From Planctomycetota bacterium (GTDB lineage: Bacteria; Planctomycetota; PUPC01; JACPCR01): DNA of 48,463 nucleotides. Of this stretch, positions 35,477 to 43,655 are shown piece after piece (position 1 is the first letter of the stretch; every line of letters starts with the position of its first letter). Below the pieces are notes generated by a model. The model searched no databases and was not told the origin of the DNA. It saw only the letters and a program-made list of their open reading frames with translations. The stretch is taken from contig JAQBXN010000060.1 in the NCBI GenBank assembly GCA_027625095.1, positions 1-48,463 on the forward strand. Direction: 5' to 3'. Position numbers and translations under genes: made by a program.

Positions 35477-36631
35477 ATGATTGAGAGACGGAAAACCCGT
35501 GAAGTTCGCATCGGTAACATTGGCGTTGGTGGAAGTCAGGATATTCGGGTGCAGTCCATGACGAGCTGCCATACCTGGGATCTTGAGAAGACCCTCGACC
35601 AGGTGCGGCGACTTGAGGCCGCAGAGTGTGAAATGATCCGGGTTACCGTAAACGACAAGAACGCGCTCGAGGCTTTACCCGAGATTAAAAAGCACATGAG
35701 CGTACCGCTCATCGCGGACATTCATTTCAATTACCGGATGGCTCTCGGAGCCGTGGAAGTGGCCGACAAAATCCGTGTCAACCCCGGCAATATCGGCGGT
35801 TACGACCGGCTGAAGGAGGTCGTCAACAAATGCAAGGACAAAGGCGTCGCCATGCGCATCGGCGTCAATGCCGGTTCACTGGAAAAAGAATTCCTGGATA
35901 AATATGGATGGCCTACCCCCGAAGCAATGGTTGAAAGCGCCCTCCGCCACGTCGAGTACTGCGAAGGGCTCGGGTACAAGGATATGGTTGTCTCCCTCAA
36001 GTCGAGCGATGTTCAGACTGCGGTGAAGAGTTGTCAGCTTTTCTCGAAGCAGTGCGATTACCCCATCCATCTGGGGATCACTGAGGCCGGCAAGGGCAAT
36101 TACGCGATGGTCAAGTCCTCCGTCGGAATCGGCGCCCTGCTCCTGCAGGGGATTGGTGACACGATTCGCTGCTCGATGGTCGGCGACCCAGTCCAGGAAG
36201 TTCCAGTCATCTGGGATATGCTCAAGTGTCTCGGCATTCGCATTCGTGATCCGGAGATCGTGGCCTGCCCGAGTTGTGGCCGAATCGAGATCGATCTCGA
36301 CAAATTGATCACGGATGTGGAAACACGCCTCAAAGGCGTGAAAACACCGGTCAAGATTTCCGTACTCGGCTGCGTAGTGAACGGGCCCGGCGAAGCTCGC
36401 GAGGCTGATATCGGCGTCGCTGGGGGAAAAGGTGTTGGCTACCTCTATCGTCGCGGAGTCCAGGTGCGCCGGGTAAACGAAAGCGAAATCGTTGACGCGG
36501 TGGTGGACGAACTCAAGAACTGGGACGCGAACGGTAATTTCATCGGTGAGGACGCTGGCGAATCCCACCATAGCGGAAAATCGCAGGCAGCTAAAAAACA
36601 GGAGGGGCTCTTCTCCATCCTGAACGGGTAG
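35477..36631 (+). CDS. ispG: 4-hydroxy-3-methylbut-2-enyl-diphosphate synthase
   Basis: The 384-residue enzyme of the methylerythritol phosphate pathway opens with RRKTREVRIGNIGVGG and QSMTSCHTWD. It has PLIADIHFNYRMAL, KIRVNPGNIGG, MRIGVNAGSLEK, then GIGALLLQGIGDTIRCSM, and the 4Fe-4S cysteines Cys264 and Cys267 (CPSC) and Cys299 (GCVVNGPGEA). It converts methylerythritol cyclodiphosphate to HMBPP for isoprenoids. Length is normal for the bacterial two-domain form. Coding neighbours are unrelated; the start at 35477 is supported by the conserved first motif. Confidence 0.97.
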   Translation: MIERRKTREVRIGNIGVGGSQDIRVQSMTSCHTWDLEKTLDQVRRLEAAECEMIRVTVNDKNALEALPEIKKHMSVPLIADIHFNYRMALGAVEVADKIRVNPGNIGGYDRLKEVVNKCKDKGVAMRIGVNAGSLEKEFLDKYGWPTPEAMVESALRHVEYCEGLGYKDMVVSLKSSDVQTAVKSCQLFSKQCDYPIHLGITEAGKGNYAMVKSSVGIGALLLQGIGDTIRCSMVGDPVQEVPVIWDMLKCLGIRIRDPEIVACPSCGRIEIDLDKLITDVETRLKGVKTPVKISVLGCVVNGPGEAREADIGVAGGKGVGYLYRRGVQVRRVNESEIVDAVVDELKNWDANGNFIGEDAGESHHSGKSQAAKKQEGLFSILNG

Positions 36632-36793
36632 GTGGGGCGGCTCCCGTAATCCAGTTTGTTGGGTGGGTTGAGCAGAACTTCCCGTTCCTGCAATTGAATC
36701 TATAAGTCTTCAATTTCAATTCTTCCGTCCCAACTCTTCGTCTTAACCTTTGTCGGGTGAGCGAACTGTTTGCTAGGCAAAGCGGACTTGCCT

Positions 36794-36874
36794 TAGCCGC
36801 TTCGCGGCTATGTTTCTGCAAACCCTTCTACTTGGGACTGCGTCCCAGGCTGGCACCTGCCGCCACTTTGTGGC
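36794..36874. repeat. Cluster of three triloop hairpins in the ispG-sulfatase gap
   Basis: TAGCCGC-TTC-GCGGCTA (36794-36810), TGGGAC-TGC-GTCCCA (36833-36847) and GCCAC-TTT-GTGGC (36862-36874) follow one another, each a perfect short stem with a three-base loop. No T-run follows, so these are not classical terminators. The rest of the 396-base gap 36632-37027 contains no gene I can support. Confidence 0.6.
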
Positions 36875-37027
36875 TACAGAACTGACACCCTTTACCGCGC
36901 AAACCGTTAGCGCACTCGACAAAGATTAAGACAAAGATCGGTGCATGGACGAGCAATTTGTACTGGGTAACCCAGAGAGATTGCACGGCCTTCTACTCCC
37001 CTCCAGAACAAGCCAGGAATCGAGACC

Positions 37028-38584
37028 ATGACACGAATCAATCTCAAACATTCAGCACTGTTTTTCATCATCCTTCTCGTTTCAGCAAACCTGTTCGCCG
37101 CCGGCAAACCTAATCTGATCTTCATCCTCGCGGACGATCAGGGGTATGGCGATGTATCACACGCTGGAGGTCTTGCGCAGACTCCACATATAGATCGACT
37201 GGCCGCTGAGGGCATGCGGTTTACCGATGCACACACCACCTCCTCTGTCTGCACTCCAACACGCTACAGTATTTTGACCGGCCGGTACAACTGGCGGTCG
37301 CGGCTGAAGAAAGGTGTTCTGTTCGGTTTGGACAAACCCCTTATCCCAGAGAGCCGCACCACGGTTGCGAGCTTTCTTCGCAAGCAAGGGTACCACACTG
37401 GTGTGATCGGCAAGTGGCATCTCGGTCTCGGCTGGCAGAAGCTTCCCAACGGTGAGGTCCGCGTAGCTGAAGAAGGCCCGACGAAGGGCCAGGGCTGGGA
37501 TATCGATTACTCAAAACCGGTTACGGGTGGGCCGAACGCGCTGGGCTTCGACGATTCGTTCATCATCCCCGCCTCGCTCGACATGTTTCCCTACGTCTAC
37601 CTGCGTAATGGATTGGCAACGCAACCGGCAACTGTCACCAAAGCCTTCTTCCGAGCCGGTCCGTCCGGAAAAGATTTCGAGGCGGTGAATTGCCTGCGGG
37701 ACTTTGCCGGAGAGTCCAGGAAATTCATCGCTGAAAACGCTGCAAAACCTTTCTTCCTCTATTTACCGTTAAACAGCCCTCATACGCCGATAGTTCCTTC
37801 GCCGGATTGGCAGGGGAAATCCAAGATCGGCAAATACGGTGACTTCATTATGGAGACGGATTGGGTCGTCGGGGAAGTGCTGGCGGAACTCGATAAGCAA
37901 AAGCTGGCCGACAATACACTGGTCTTGTTTGCCACGGACAACGGTTGTTCTCCCGCGGCGGGAATTCCCGATTTGATTAAGCAAGGTCATCGCCCGAACG
38001 CCCACTGGCGGGGCCACAAGGCCGATATCTTCGAGGGAGGACATCGTGTGCCGTTCGTCGTTCGTTGGCCCACCAAAGTGAAAGCAGGAAGCCAATCAAA
38101 TCAACTGGTAAGCACGTTAGATTTCTTCGCCACCGCAGCCGACATTGCTGGTGTCGGCACCAAGATCGCCGACACAGAAGCGGAAGATTCCTTTTCTTTC
38201 CTTGCGGCATTGCAGGGCGGTGAGAACGCGATCCGCCCTTCCCTCATTCACCATTCGATAGCAGGTCAATTCGCTATTCGGCGCGGCAAGTGGAAACTTG
38301 CCATGTGTCCAGGCTCGGGGGGGTGGAGCGCGCCGCGACCCAGTGTCGCACTCAAGGACGACTCGCTCTCCCCTGTTCAGTTGTATGACTTGGAAACAGA
38401 TCCAGGCGAAAAGACCAACGTCCAGGACGAACATCCTGAACTGGTCGGCGAGTTGGTCAATGCTTTGGTCGAAGCGATTCGTAATGGGCGGACAACGGAA
38501 GGCCCGGCCCAGTCGAATGAAGGCTGGCCAAATACCTTTCCCAAGAAAGTGCTGGATGCCTGGCCGAAGCTCAGTGGCAAGTAA
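37028..38584 (+). CDS. Secreted sulfatase (S1 family)
   Basis: The 518-residue enzyme has a signal peptide (ALFFIILLVSANLFA), the sulfatase start PNLIFILADDQGYGDV with metal-binding Asp36/Asp37, and the sulfatase signature CTPTRYSILTGR, where Cys75 would be converted to formylglycine. Further motifs are GVIGKWHLGLGW, PFFLYLPLNSPHTPIVPS, LVLFATDNGCSP and WRGHKADIFEGGHRVPF. It would remove sulfate esters from polysaccharide fragments or small aryl sulfates in the periplasm. It needs an anaerobic or aerobic sulfatase-maturating enzyme, none of which is seen here. The arylsulfatase A-like domain is complete and the length is normal. Confidence 0.94.
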   Translation: MTRINLKHSALFFIILLVSANLFAAGKPNLIFILADDQGYGDVSHAGGLAQTPHIDRLAAEGMRFTDAHTTSSVCTPTRYSILTGRYNWRSRLKKGVLFGLDKPLIPESRTTVASFLRKQGYHTGVIGKWHLGLGWQKLPNGEVRVAEEGPTKGQGWDIDYSKPVTGGPNALGFDDSFIIPASLDMFPYVYLRNGLATQPATVTKAFFRAGPSGKDFEAVNCLRDFAGESRKFIAENAAKPFFLYLPLNSPHTPIVPSPDWQGKSKIGKYGDFIMETDWVVGEVLAELDKQKLADNTLVLFATDNGCSPAAGIPDLIKQGHRPNAHWRGHKADIFEGGHRVPFVVRWPTKVKAGSQSNQLVSTLDFFATAADIAGVGTKIADTEAEDSFSFLAALQGGENAIRPSLIHHSIAGQFAIRRGKWKLAMCPGSGGWSAPRPSVALKDDSLSPVQLYDLETDPGEKTNVQDEHPELVGELVNALVEAIRNGRTTEGPAQSNEGWPNTFPKKVLDAWPKLSGK

Positions 38585-38702
38585 ACAGCAACCTGTGGCC
38601 CAGGCTATCTCCGCAGGAAATGCAGTTTAAATCCCCAAGCGTTGCCCAAGCTATGCAGGCAGCTCGCAAGGTCTGCCCTGGCCCCCATCTGATCGCGGGA
38701 AT

Positions 38703-39059
38703 TCAAGTCACGCGTGTTGAGATCTGAAATTTGTTGCCTTCCGGGTCTTCGCCATCACAGAGCACCAGACTGCCGAACACCATCGGCTTGAACATCTTTA
38801 CACCTGCCGCAATGAGTTCTTCACGAACCTTCATGGGGTCAGCACTGTAGAAGACGAACTTATTGCGGGTCCGGCCCCCCGGCTTGCTGGCTTTATGCAG
38901 AGCGATGTTGCAACCGCCGGCTTCAAATTCGATCCATTCATCTGGACTGTAGCTCTTGCTTTCGATTGGTCTGAGGCCCAGCGTATCTCGGTAAAAGGCT
39001 GTGACCTTTGGCATATCCTTTACGAATAAAATGATGCGGGCCATGTTTCCAATCATCAT
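38703..39059 (-). CDS. VOC-superfamily (glyoxalase/bleomycin-resistance-like) protein 1
   Basis: The 118-residue protein is a typical single vicinal oxygen chelate module pair: MARIILFVKDMPKVTAFYRDTLGLRP, EWIEFEAGGCNIALHKA and a closing VLCDGEDPEGNKFQIS, where Glu and His residues at the usual ends could bind a metal. Shine-Dalgarno AGAAAGG precedes the double ATG (39057-39059 and the next). It is followed on the same strand by no close gene. Substrate is not predictable; relatives include glyoxalase, antibiotic-resistance and dioxygenase proteins. Confidence 0.88.
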   Translation of the reverse strand: MMIGNMARIILFVKDMPKVTAFYRDTLGLRPIESKSYSPDEWIEFEAGGCNIALHKASKPGGRTRNKFVFYSADPMKVREELIAAGVKMFKPMVFGSLVLCDGEDPEGNKFQISTRVT

Positions 39060-39181
39060 GTGCCTTTCTGTTTGTTAAGAGTCCAGGATTCGTTTTCCGG
39101 TGAGCTTCAGAAGAGGAAAACTCCGCCAAGTCGGAGCACTTCAAATGGGGCAGCCGGCTCTTTGGAGGTCTGGGTGTGCAG

Positions 39182-39562
39182 CTACGAAGCGTCCGAGGGG
39201 TTCTCAAAGCACAGTTCGTAGCCATCGGGATCTTTGAGGAATATCTGCTTCATCCCATAAAACGCTGTAGTTGGTTCAGTCGCCTTAATCCCGCGCTCTG
39301 TGATTTCTCGATACACTGCATCCGTATCCTCACAAATAAAATAGAAGCAAACACCTTTGCCGCGCATCCCGGCCGGTGGATCTTCATCACATACCTGTTG
39401 CAGCATCAGCGCCGCGCCCCCGTGCTGAAGCCAGCACCAGGCAAGTTGTCCATCCGGCTCCCATTTGGATGTCATCTCAAACCCAAGCCCGTTGCAATAG
39501 AACTGGCTTGATTCGACGATGTCTGAGACAAACAGCAGAGGTGCGGTCTGTGATACTTTCAT
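39182..39562 (-). CDS. VOC-superfamily protein 2
   Basis: From the Met at 39562 the protein has 126 residues: LLFVSDIVESSQFYCNGLGFEM, WCWLQHGGAALMLQQV and IFLKDPDGYELCFENP, the order of a VOC fold with the Glu of DGYELCFE as likely metal ligand. The frame extends to 39655, but the added 31 residues do not resemble the family. It lies 122 bases before VOC protein 1 on the same strand, so the pair could be one transcript, though the two are only distantly similar. Function unknown. Confidence 0.85.
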   Translation of the reverse strand: MKVSQTAPLLFVSDIVESSQFYCNGLGFEMTSKWEPDGQLAWCWLQHGGAALMLQQVCDEDPPAGMRGKGVCFYFICEDTDAVYREITERGIKATEPTTAFYGMKQIFLKDPDGYELCFENPSDAS

Positions 39563-39738
39563 TGAAGATTCTCGTAACCCGATCATTCCTAAGGATGAGC
39601 CTCTGGTAGCGAAATTACCCGCCGTATCGTGAGATTTCATCCAACTGATACACACCTTTTAACCTGACGGGAGTCACCCCATGAGCCTCGAATTCCGCCA
39701 CGATGAATTCGCATTGGATACCAAAGCAGCGATCAATG

Positions 39739-40521
39739 TCAGGGCGAATTCAGATAGCTCTTGAGATCAGGATGCGGGAATTTTTCAGGATCGAACCATT
39801 GTTCGCGCCTTGACGATACCCAGGGGCGGTTGCCCGATATTTCGGACCAGCGGTGCCAGTCACCGGAGTTGGGGACGATCAAGCGGAGCAGTTCGTCCTC
39901 GTCCTTTGGACCCTGGTATTCGAGGGACGGCCCCCAGGGCATGTCAGCAGCGAAGCGTTGTGGGTTCGGAAATTTCCGGGCGTCCATTGTCTGGGTGACA
40001 CGGGTCGCGGCCAGGATATTACCGGCCTCGCTCATCAGCACGAATCTACCGGGCACATACTGTTTTAAAGGCCAATCAAATCGAAGAGTTTCGCCTGGAA
40101 CGGGCTTGAGCCAGATTGCGCCGGTGTTCAGGGGAGCTGAAAAGTTCCGTCTGCCTGGCGGAATAACATGCACGGCTCTGGGACTCTGAATCGATACCGG
40201 CGCCACCAATTCTTCTCGACCGAAGACATAAAGCTCGATGGCATAGACACCTTTGAGGCCGTCCTTTGGGATGGTAATCTCGACTGGTGCGCTGGCGTAA
40301 GCGAGACTCGGCCAATGGACCTCGAAGGTCGTATCCGCCATCACTTTGTTCGAAGGATCCACAACGCGGTAACGGCACTTTTCGGGATGTTGCAAGAGGC
40401 TCAGGCGGTGCGTTTGAGCGGAATCATCTTCGTCCAGGACCAGGCAGACATGCCGGAGTTTAGACCAACCGTCCTGCCGGAGATCAGCCGGAACTGGCAA
40501 TCTGCTGCCGAGGCCTGGCAT
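39739..40521 (-). CDS. C-terminal part of the frameshifted PL26-like lyase gene
   Basis: This 260-residue frame overlaps the end of the next gene upstream and continues it in another frame: the join lies at a run of seven T on the minus strand (A at 40526-40532). Removing one T joins LPEAG...GF directly to LPMPGLGSRLPVPADLR. The rest is beta-rich (IELYVFGREELVAPVSI, FSAPLNTGAIWL, FDWPLKQYVPGRFVLMS) and probably forms a C-terminal beta-sandwich. On its own it has no ribosome binding site of note and is unlikely to be a separate protein. Confidence 0.7.
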   Translation of the reverse strand: MPGLGSRLPVPADLRQDGWSKLRHVCLVLDEDDSAQTHRLSLLQHPEKCRYRVVDPSNKVMADTTFEVHWPSLAYASAPVEITIPKDGLKGVYAIELYVFGREELVAPVSIQSPRAVHVIPPGRRNFSAPLNTGAIWLKPVPGETLRFDWPLKQYVPGRFVLMSEAGNILAATRVTQTMDARKFPNPQRFAADMPWGPSLEYQGPKDEDELLRLIVPNSGDWHRWSEISGNRPWVSSRREQWFDPEKFPHPDLKSYLNSP

Positions 40522-42922
40522 GGGTAAAAAAACCTTGAGGCCGCCCGGCTTCGGGCAGCTTCAGCAATTCGGACATGACGATTGGCCAATCACGAAGAAT
40601 GGGGCCGGCCTCGTGCCCGTGGATAGAACTCAATCCTTCCCAAATACCGGGCTGGTCGACCAGTGAGGCGACTTGTGTTCGGGCAACCCGGGCTGCCACG
40701 TCGAGCCAGTGCTTTTCGCCCGAATGCCGAAAAAGGTTGATGGATGTCCAAAGCGAAAGTGGGCCGCCAACGCATCCGGTAGGGCCAGCTTTGACAGGGT
40801 CGCCGATGTGTCGGTGCCAGCGTTCTATCACCGGGCCGAGCTTTTCCCAGCCGTAGATGCGTGCGGCGACATTCAGCGGCTGGTCCAGGTAATGGTTGGT
40901 TTTAACGTGGGGGAAGTTGCCGGAATCGAGCTGCGATCGCAGAGTTAAATCAAGTACCTCATCGAGCAGTTCTTTTATTCGCTTGTCCCACGTTGCCTCG
41001 TAAAGCACACCGAGATTTTTAATCATCACGAAAAGATGCCGGCCCGCGTTCTTCCTCGGGTCTTCCTGGAAATGGGCCATCCAGCCCTCCCGCCCTTCCC
41101 AGTGAGCAATACCTTCGATGTGTTCAAGCATGACGTCGTGGGCACGTTCATAACCGGTCATGTACCAGCAGTAGGGCAGGTATTCCGAATCTATAAAGAA
41201 ACTGAAATGCTGTGGGCCATACCCCCAGTGCAGAGCGGAGTAGTGATACTGGCCACCGAGCACTTTGAAAGTCTCGGTATCTCGCTTCAAATTCGGCACA
41301 TGGCACATGTCGACATCCATGCAGTGCCGGCTGTTCTTCTCTCCATGATCCCAGTAGCGACGGTCACCGCTTCGCAGCCATAGCGCCCAAGGCACGATAG
41401 ACCAGCCTTTACCGTGGTTCATCCAATAGCGGTAAAGGGGCACTCCGTCCGCGGTCCAGGTCCACTGGATATCTCCGTAGTTCCATGTGCCGAAATCTCC
41501 ATACTCCCCTTGTTCGCGAGTGAACCAGTTGAAGGCGCGTTTCAGTCCCGTTTCGATTTCGGGGAACGACTTTTCATCCAGTGGTGAAGCTGGGCTGGGG
41601 AGTTCCGCTTTTATAGCAAAGGAGGGCTCGGCAAACCCAAGCACCGGGTTTTGCGCGAATATGTTTTTCACTTCAGGAGTGACCTGTCTGTCGCCATACC
41701 AAAGCAGCAATTCCCAAGTCTTAGCGATGCCGAGCGGCGACACGTGAGGCAAGGCTTCCTGGCCGTTCCAGACGACATCGTTGCCTGGTACTCCTGCCTT
41801 GAAGATTCGGAGATTCCAAACCTTGATATTTTCCCTGACAGCGTCTACGGCCACATCAGTTGCCTTCAGGTTCATCGGCGTATTCGGGTTCGGGCCGATG
41901 AGGCTGACTGACAGGCGACCGTTCGGATTCTGCAGCGATACGGGAAATTGCTGCCACGGCCAGCGCAACGCCATGAATTGCACCTCGGGTTCTGTCGGCT
42001 GTCTGGACGGCTGGTCCGCATTAGGAGTGACCTGAATCCAACCGTCGAGCCGACTGCCAACGCCAATGCCTGCAGTTCGATTCCAGTCCACCTGCCTTAC
42101 CTGGAGTCCAGCATAGCTGCTGGGATATATCCGGTGACCATCGACCGCGGAGAGAGTTTTCCCATTCGGCACCGCTTCGCTTGAAGTGAAGGACAGCTCG
42201 GAGATCGTGGTTTCGTCACCGGTCAGCCAGACCAGTGTGTGATAGACACGGGCGAACGAGCAGTTTGCGTAGAGGCGAACACGGGTGATGTGTTGTGCGA
42301 TACGCTTCCCATTTTTTGCGGTGTAGTAGCCGCCGATTTTGACAACAGACCGGACCGGACCATCGCGTTCCAACTCCACTTTCCATTCATCCTGGTCCCC
42401 GTAGTCGATGCCCTGGCCGTCACGGAGTTTGAATACGCCGAAGTTGCCCCCGGTCCGGGAAAAAGTGAACTTCCGTTTTCCAGTATCCACAGAAATGGCT
42501 GCGTCCTTCTTCTCGATACGGAACGCGCTCTGTTTTACGCGCTCGATATCTGGCCCAGACTCAAGAAAAAGCCGCTTAGTCTTGCCCGCATCGAGCTGTG
42601 CAAAAGTATCGACCAGAAGCCACCGGACATGTGTTTTTACAGGCGTCCAAGTCGCCATAGTTTCAAACTGGCCTGGAACCGCCTGCCCACTCTCGTCAAC
42701 CACTCGAACCCCGTCAGTAAAAGCGAGCGTTTCTTTGGGAAAGGGCACGCCAAATGTAACTGGCTGTGTACCGCTGAAGGATTGAACTCCGTCTGGAACG
42801 TCAAAGTGAAGGGGGATGCGTTCAGCGTGAATGGAAACGGCCAGCGAAAAGAGCAGGCAGCAAAAAAGTGGAGAAAGCGCAGGACTGTTTCTCAAAGTAT
42901 TCATCAACGCTGTTGTGGGCAT
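40484..42922 (-). CDS. PL26-like exo-rhamnogalacturonan lyase (PcRGLX/YetA-like), truncated by a frameshift
   Basis: Starting at ATG 42922 (or 42904) the protein has a signal peptide ending in LFSLAVSIHA and then the PcRGLX/YetA N-terminal domain: PVTFGVPFPKETL, VVDESGQAVPGQFETMATW and VRWLLVD, a central beta domain, and a helical catalytic toroid with NWFTREQGEYGDFG, WNYGDIQWTW and GGQYHYSALHWGYGPQH, which suggest an active site of aromatic and His residues. It ends early with unrelated residues at 40484 because of a one-base shift at a T7 tract. PL26 enzymes cleave rhamnogalacturonan from the end. The shift could be a sequencing error, a mutation, or transcriptional slippage. Frame continues in the entry for 39739-40521. 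Confidence 0.82.
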   Translation of the reverse strand: MPTTALMNTLRNSPALSPLFCCLLFSLAVSIHAERIPLHFDVPDGVQSFSGTQPVTFGVPFPKETLAFTDGVRVVDESGQAVPGQFETMATWTPVKTHVRWLLVDTFAQLDAGKTKRLFLESGPDIERVKQSAFRIEKKDAAISVDTGKRKFTFSRTGGNFGVFKLRDGQGIDYGDQDEWKVELERDGPVRSVVKIGGYYTAKNGKRIAQHITRVRLYANCSFARVYHTLVWLTGDETTISELSFTSSEAVPNGKTLSAVDGHRIYPSSYAGLQVRQVDWNRTAGIGVGSRLDGWIQVTPNADQPSRQPTEPEVQFMALRWPWQQFPVSLQNPNGRLSVSLIGPNPNTPMNLKATDVAVDAVRENIKVWNLRIFKAGVPGNDVVWNGQEALPHVSPLGIAKTWELLLWYGDRQVTPEVKNIFAQNPVLGFAEPSFAIKAELPSPASPLDEKSFPEIETGLKRAFNWFTREQGEYGDFGTWNYGDIQWTWTADGVPLYRYWMNHGKGWSIVPWALWLRSGDRRYWDHGEKNSRHCMDVDMCHVPNLKRDTETFKVLGGQYHYSALHWGYGPQHFSFFIDSEYLPYCWYMTGYERAHDVMLEHIEGIAHWEGREGWMAHFQEDPRKNAGRHLFVMIKNLGVLYEATWDKRIKELLDEVLDLTLRSQLDSGNFPHVKTNHYLDQPLNVAARIYGWEKLGPVIERWHRHIGDPVKAGPTGCVGGPLSLWTSINLFRHSGEKHWLDVAARVARTQVASLVDQPGIWEGLSSIHGHEAGPILRDWPIVMSELLKLPEAGRPQGFFTHARPRQQIASSG

Positions 42923-43655
42923 TATTCTTTGCATTGTGAGCGAATAAATATCCAGCTTCAGAGGGCTGTATTTTCGGCCTTCCTGAGCAATTCGACGATC
43001 TCCGCACAGAAGCGAGACGATTCCGCTCCCAGGAGAGTCCTCCCCGTCACGCGGAGAAGTTACTGAAAGTGAGACTCTAGAATTTTCCGGGACTGTCGCC
43101 CGGTAAAATGAGCCCCTTCGCAGGACACCGAACATCGGGTTGTAAACGATCTCTGGAGGCGTTTCTGCGAGGTTTTTTGCTCCAGTATTTTATGGTACAC
43201 ACTTTCAGACGAGGAGGGGCGAACGCCCCGAAAGCGCCATGACTGGCGCACTACGAAGGGTCAAAGAGGCAGTCGTAGTCTTACGATCTCTTCGTTCGTA
43301 GTCGGCGAGTCATCGCCGCTCAGGGGCTTATCGACGGCCTTGGCAACGATCACCTGGCTTGTGCCCCGGGCAACATGCTTGTGCCCTTCGGGAGCGGAAG
43401 AGGCGGAAGTATAATGTAACACTTTTGATAAGGTCGATGTCCAGAGTTCTTCACCGGAGCGAACGATTCCTCTACCGGGGGCGTGCTCGATCTATTTGGG
43501 TTCTGGGCTGAGCCGGATACGATTCGTTACGCTCAAATATCGCCGCCCTGAGTGCGGAACGGCTTCGGGGATTTCTTAGACAGGCTGCAACAGGTTCCTG
43601 ACGACGATTGGCGGAAATACACAATCTCCAGTTTAAGCACCCATAAATTCTAGGA
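42923..43655. other. Long non-coding gap with a REP-like element
   Basis: Apart from the inverted repeat at 43209-43327 this 733-base gap between divergent genes shows no coding frame I can support and no convincing promoter. The start signals of the lyase gene and hemY must lie at its ends. Confidence 0.5.
43209..43327. repeat. REP-like inverted repeat, same architecture as at 24.6 kb
   Basis: The left unit ends with ACTACGAA (43250-43257) after GCGCCA-TGAC-TGGCGC (43234-43249); the right unit starts TTCGTAGT (43295) and holds GGCGA-GTCA-TCGCC (about 43304-43317). Facing arms match, with hairpin stems differing but paired in each. GGGGCG-AA-CGCCCC (43216-43229) is a further palindrome. As at 24.65 kb, the outer edges share TCGTAG, which suggests one family. 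Confidence 0.68.

Noticed and set aside
35876..36571. 231-residue frame antisense to ispG
   Set aside because: No recognisable domain; ispG motifs are complete on the plus strand.
39681..39764. Small plus-strand frame of 27 residues with an ATG at 39681
   Set aside because: Overlaps the end of the lyase frame, has a weak ribosome binding site and no recognisable feature.
42239..43066. 275-residue plus frame over the lyase start
   Set aside because: It is antisense to the PL26-like signal peptide and first domain and has no family motif.
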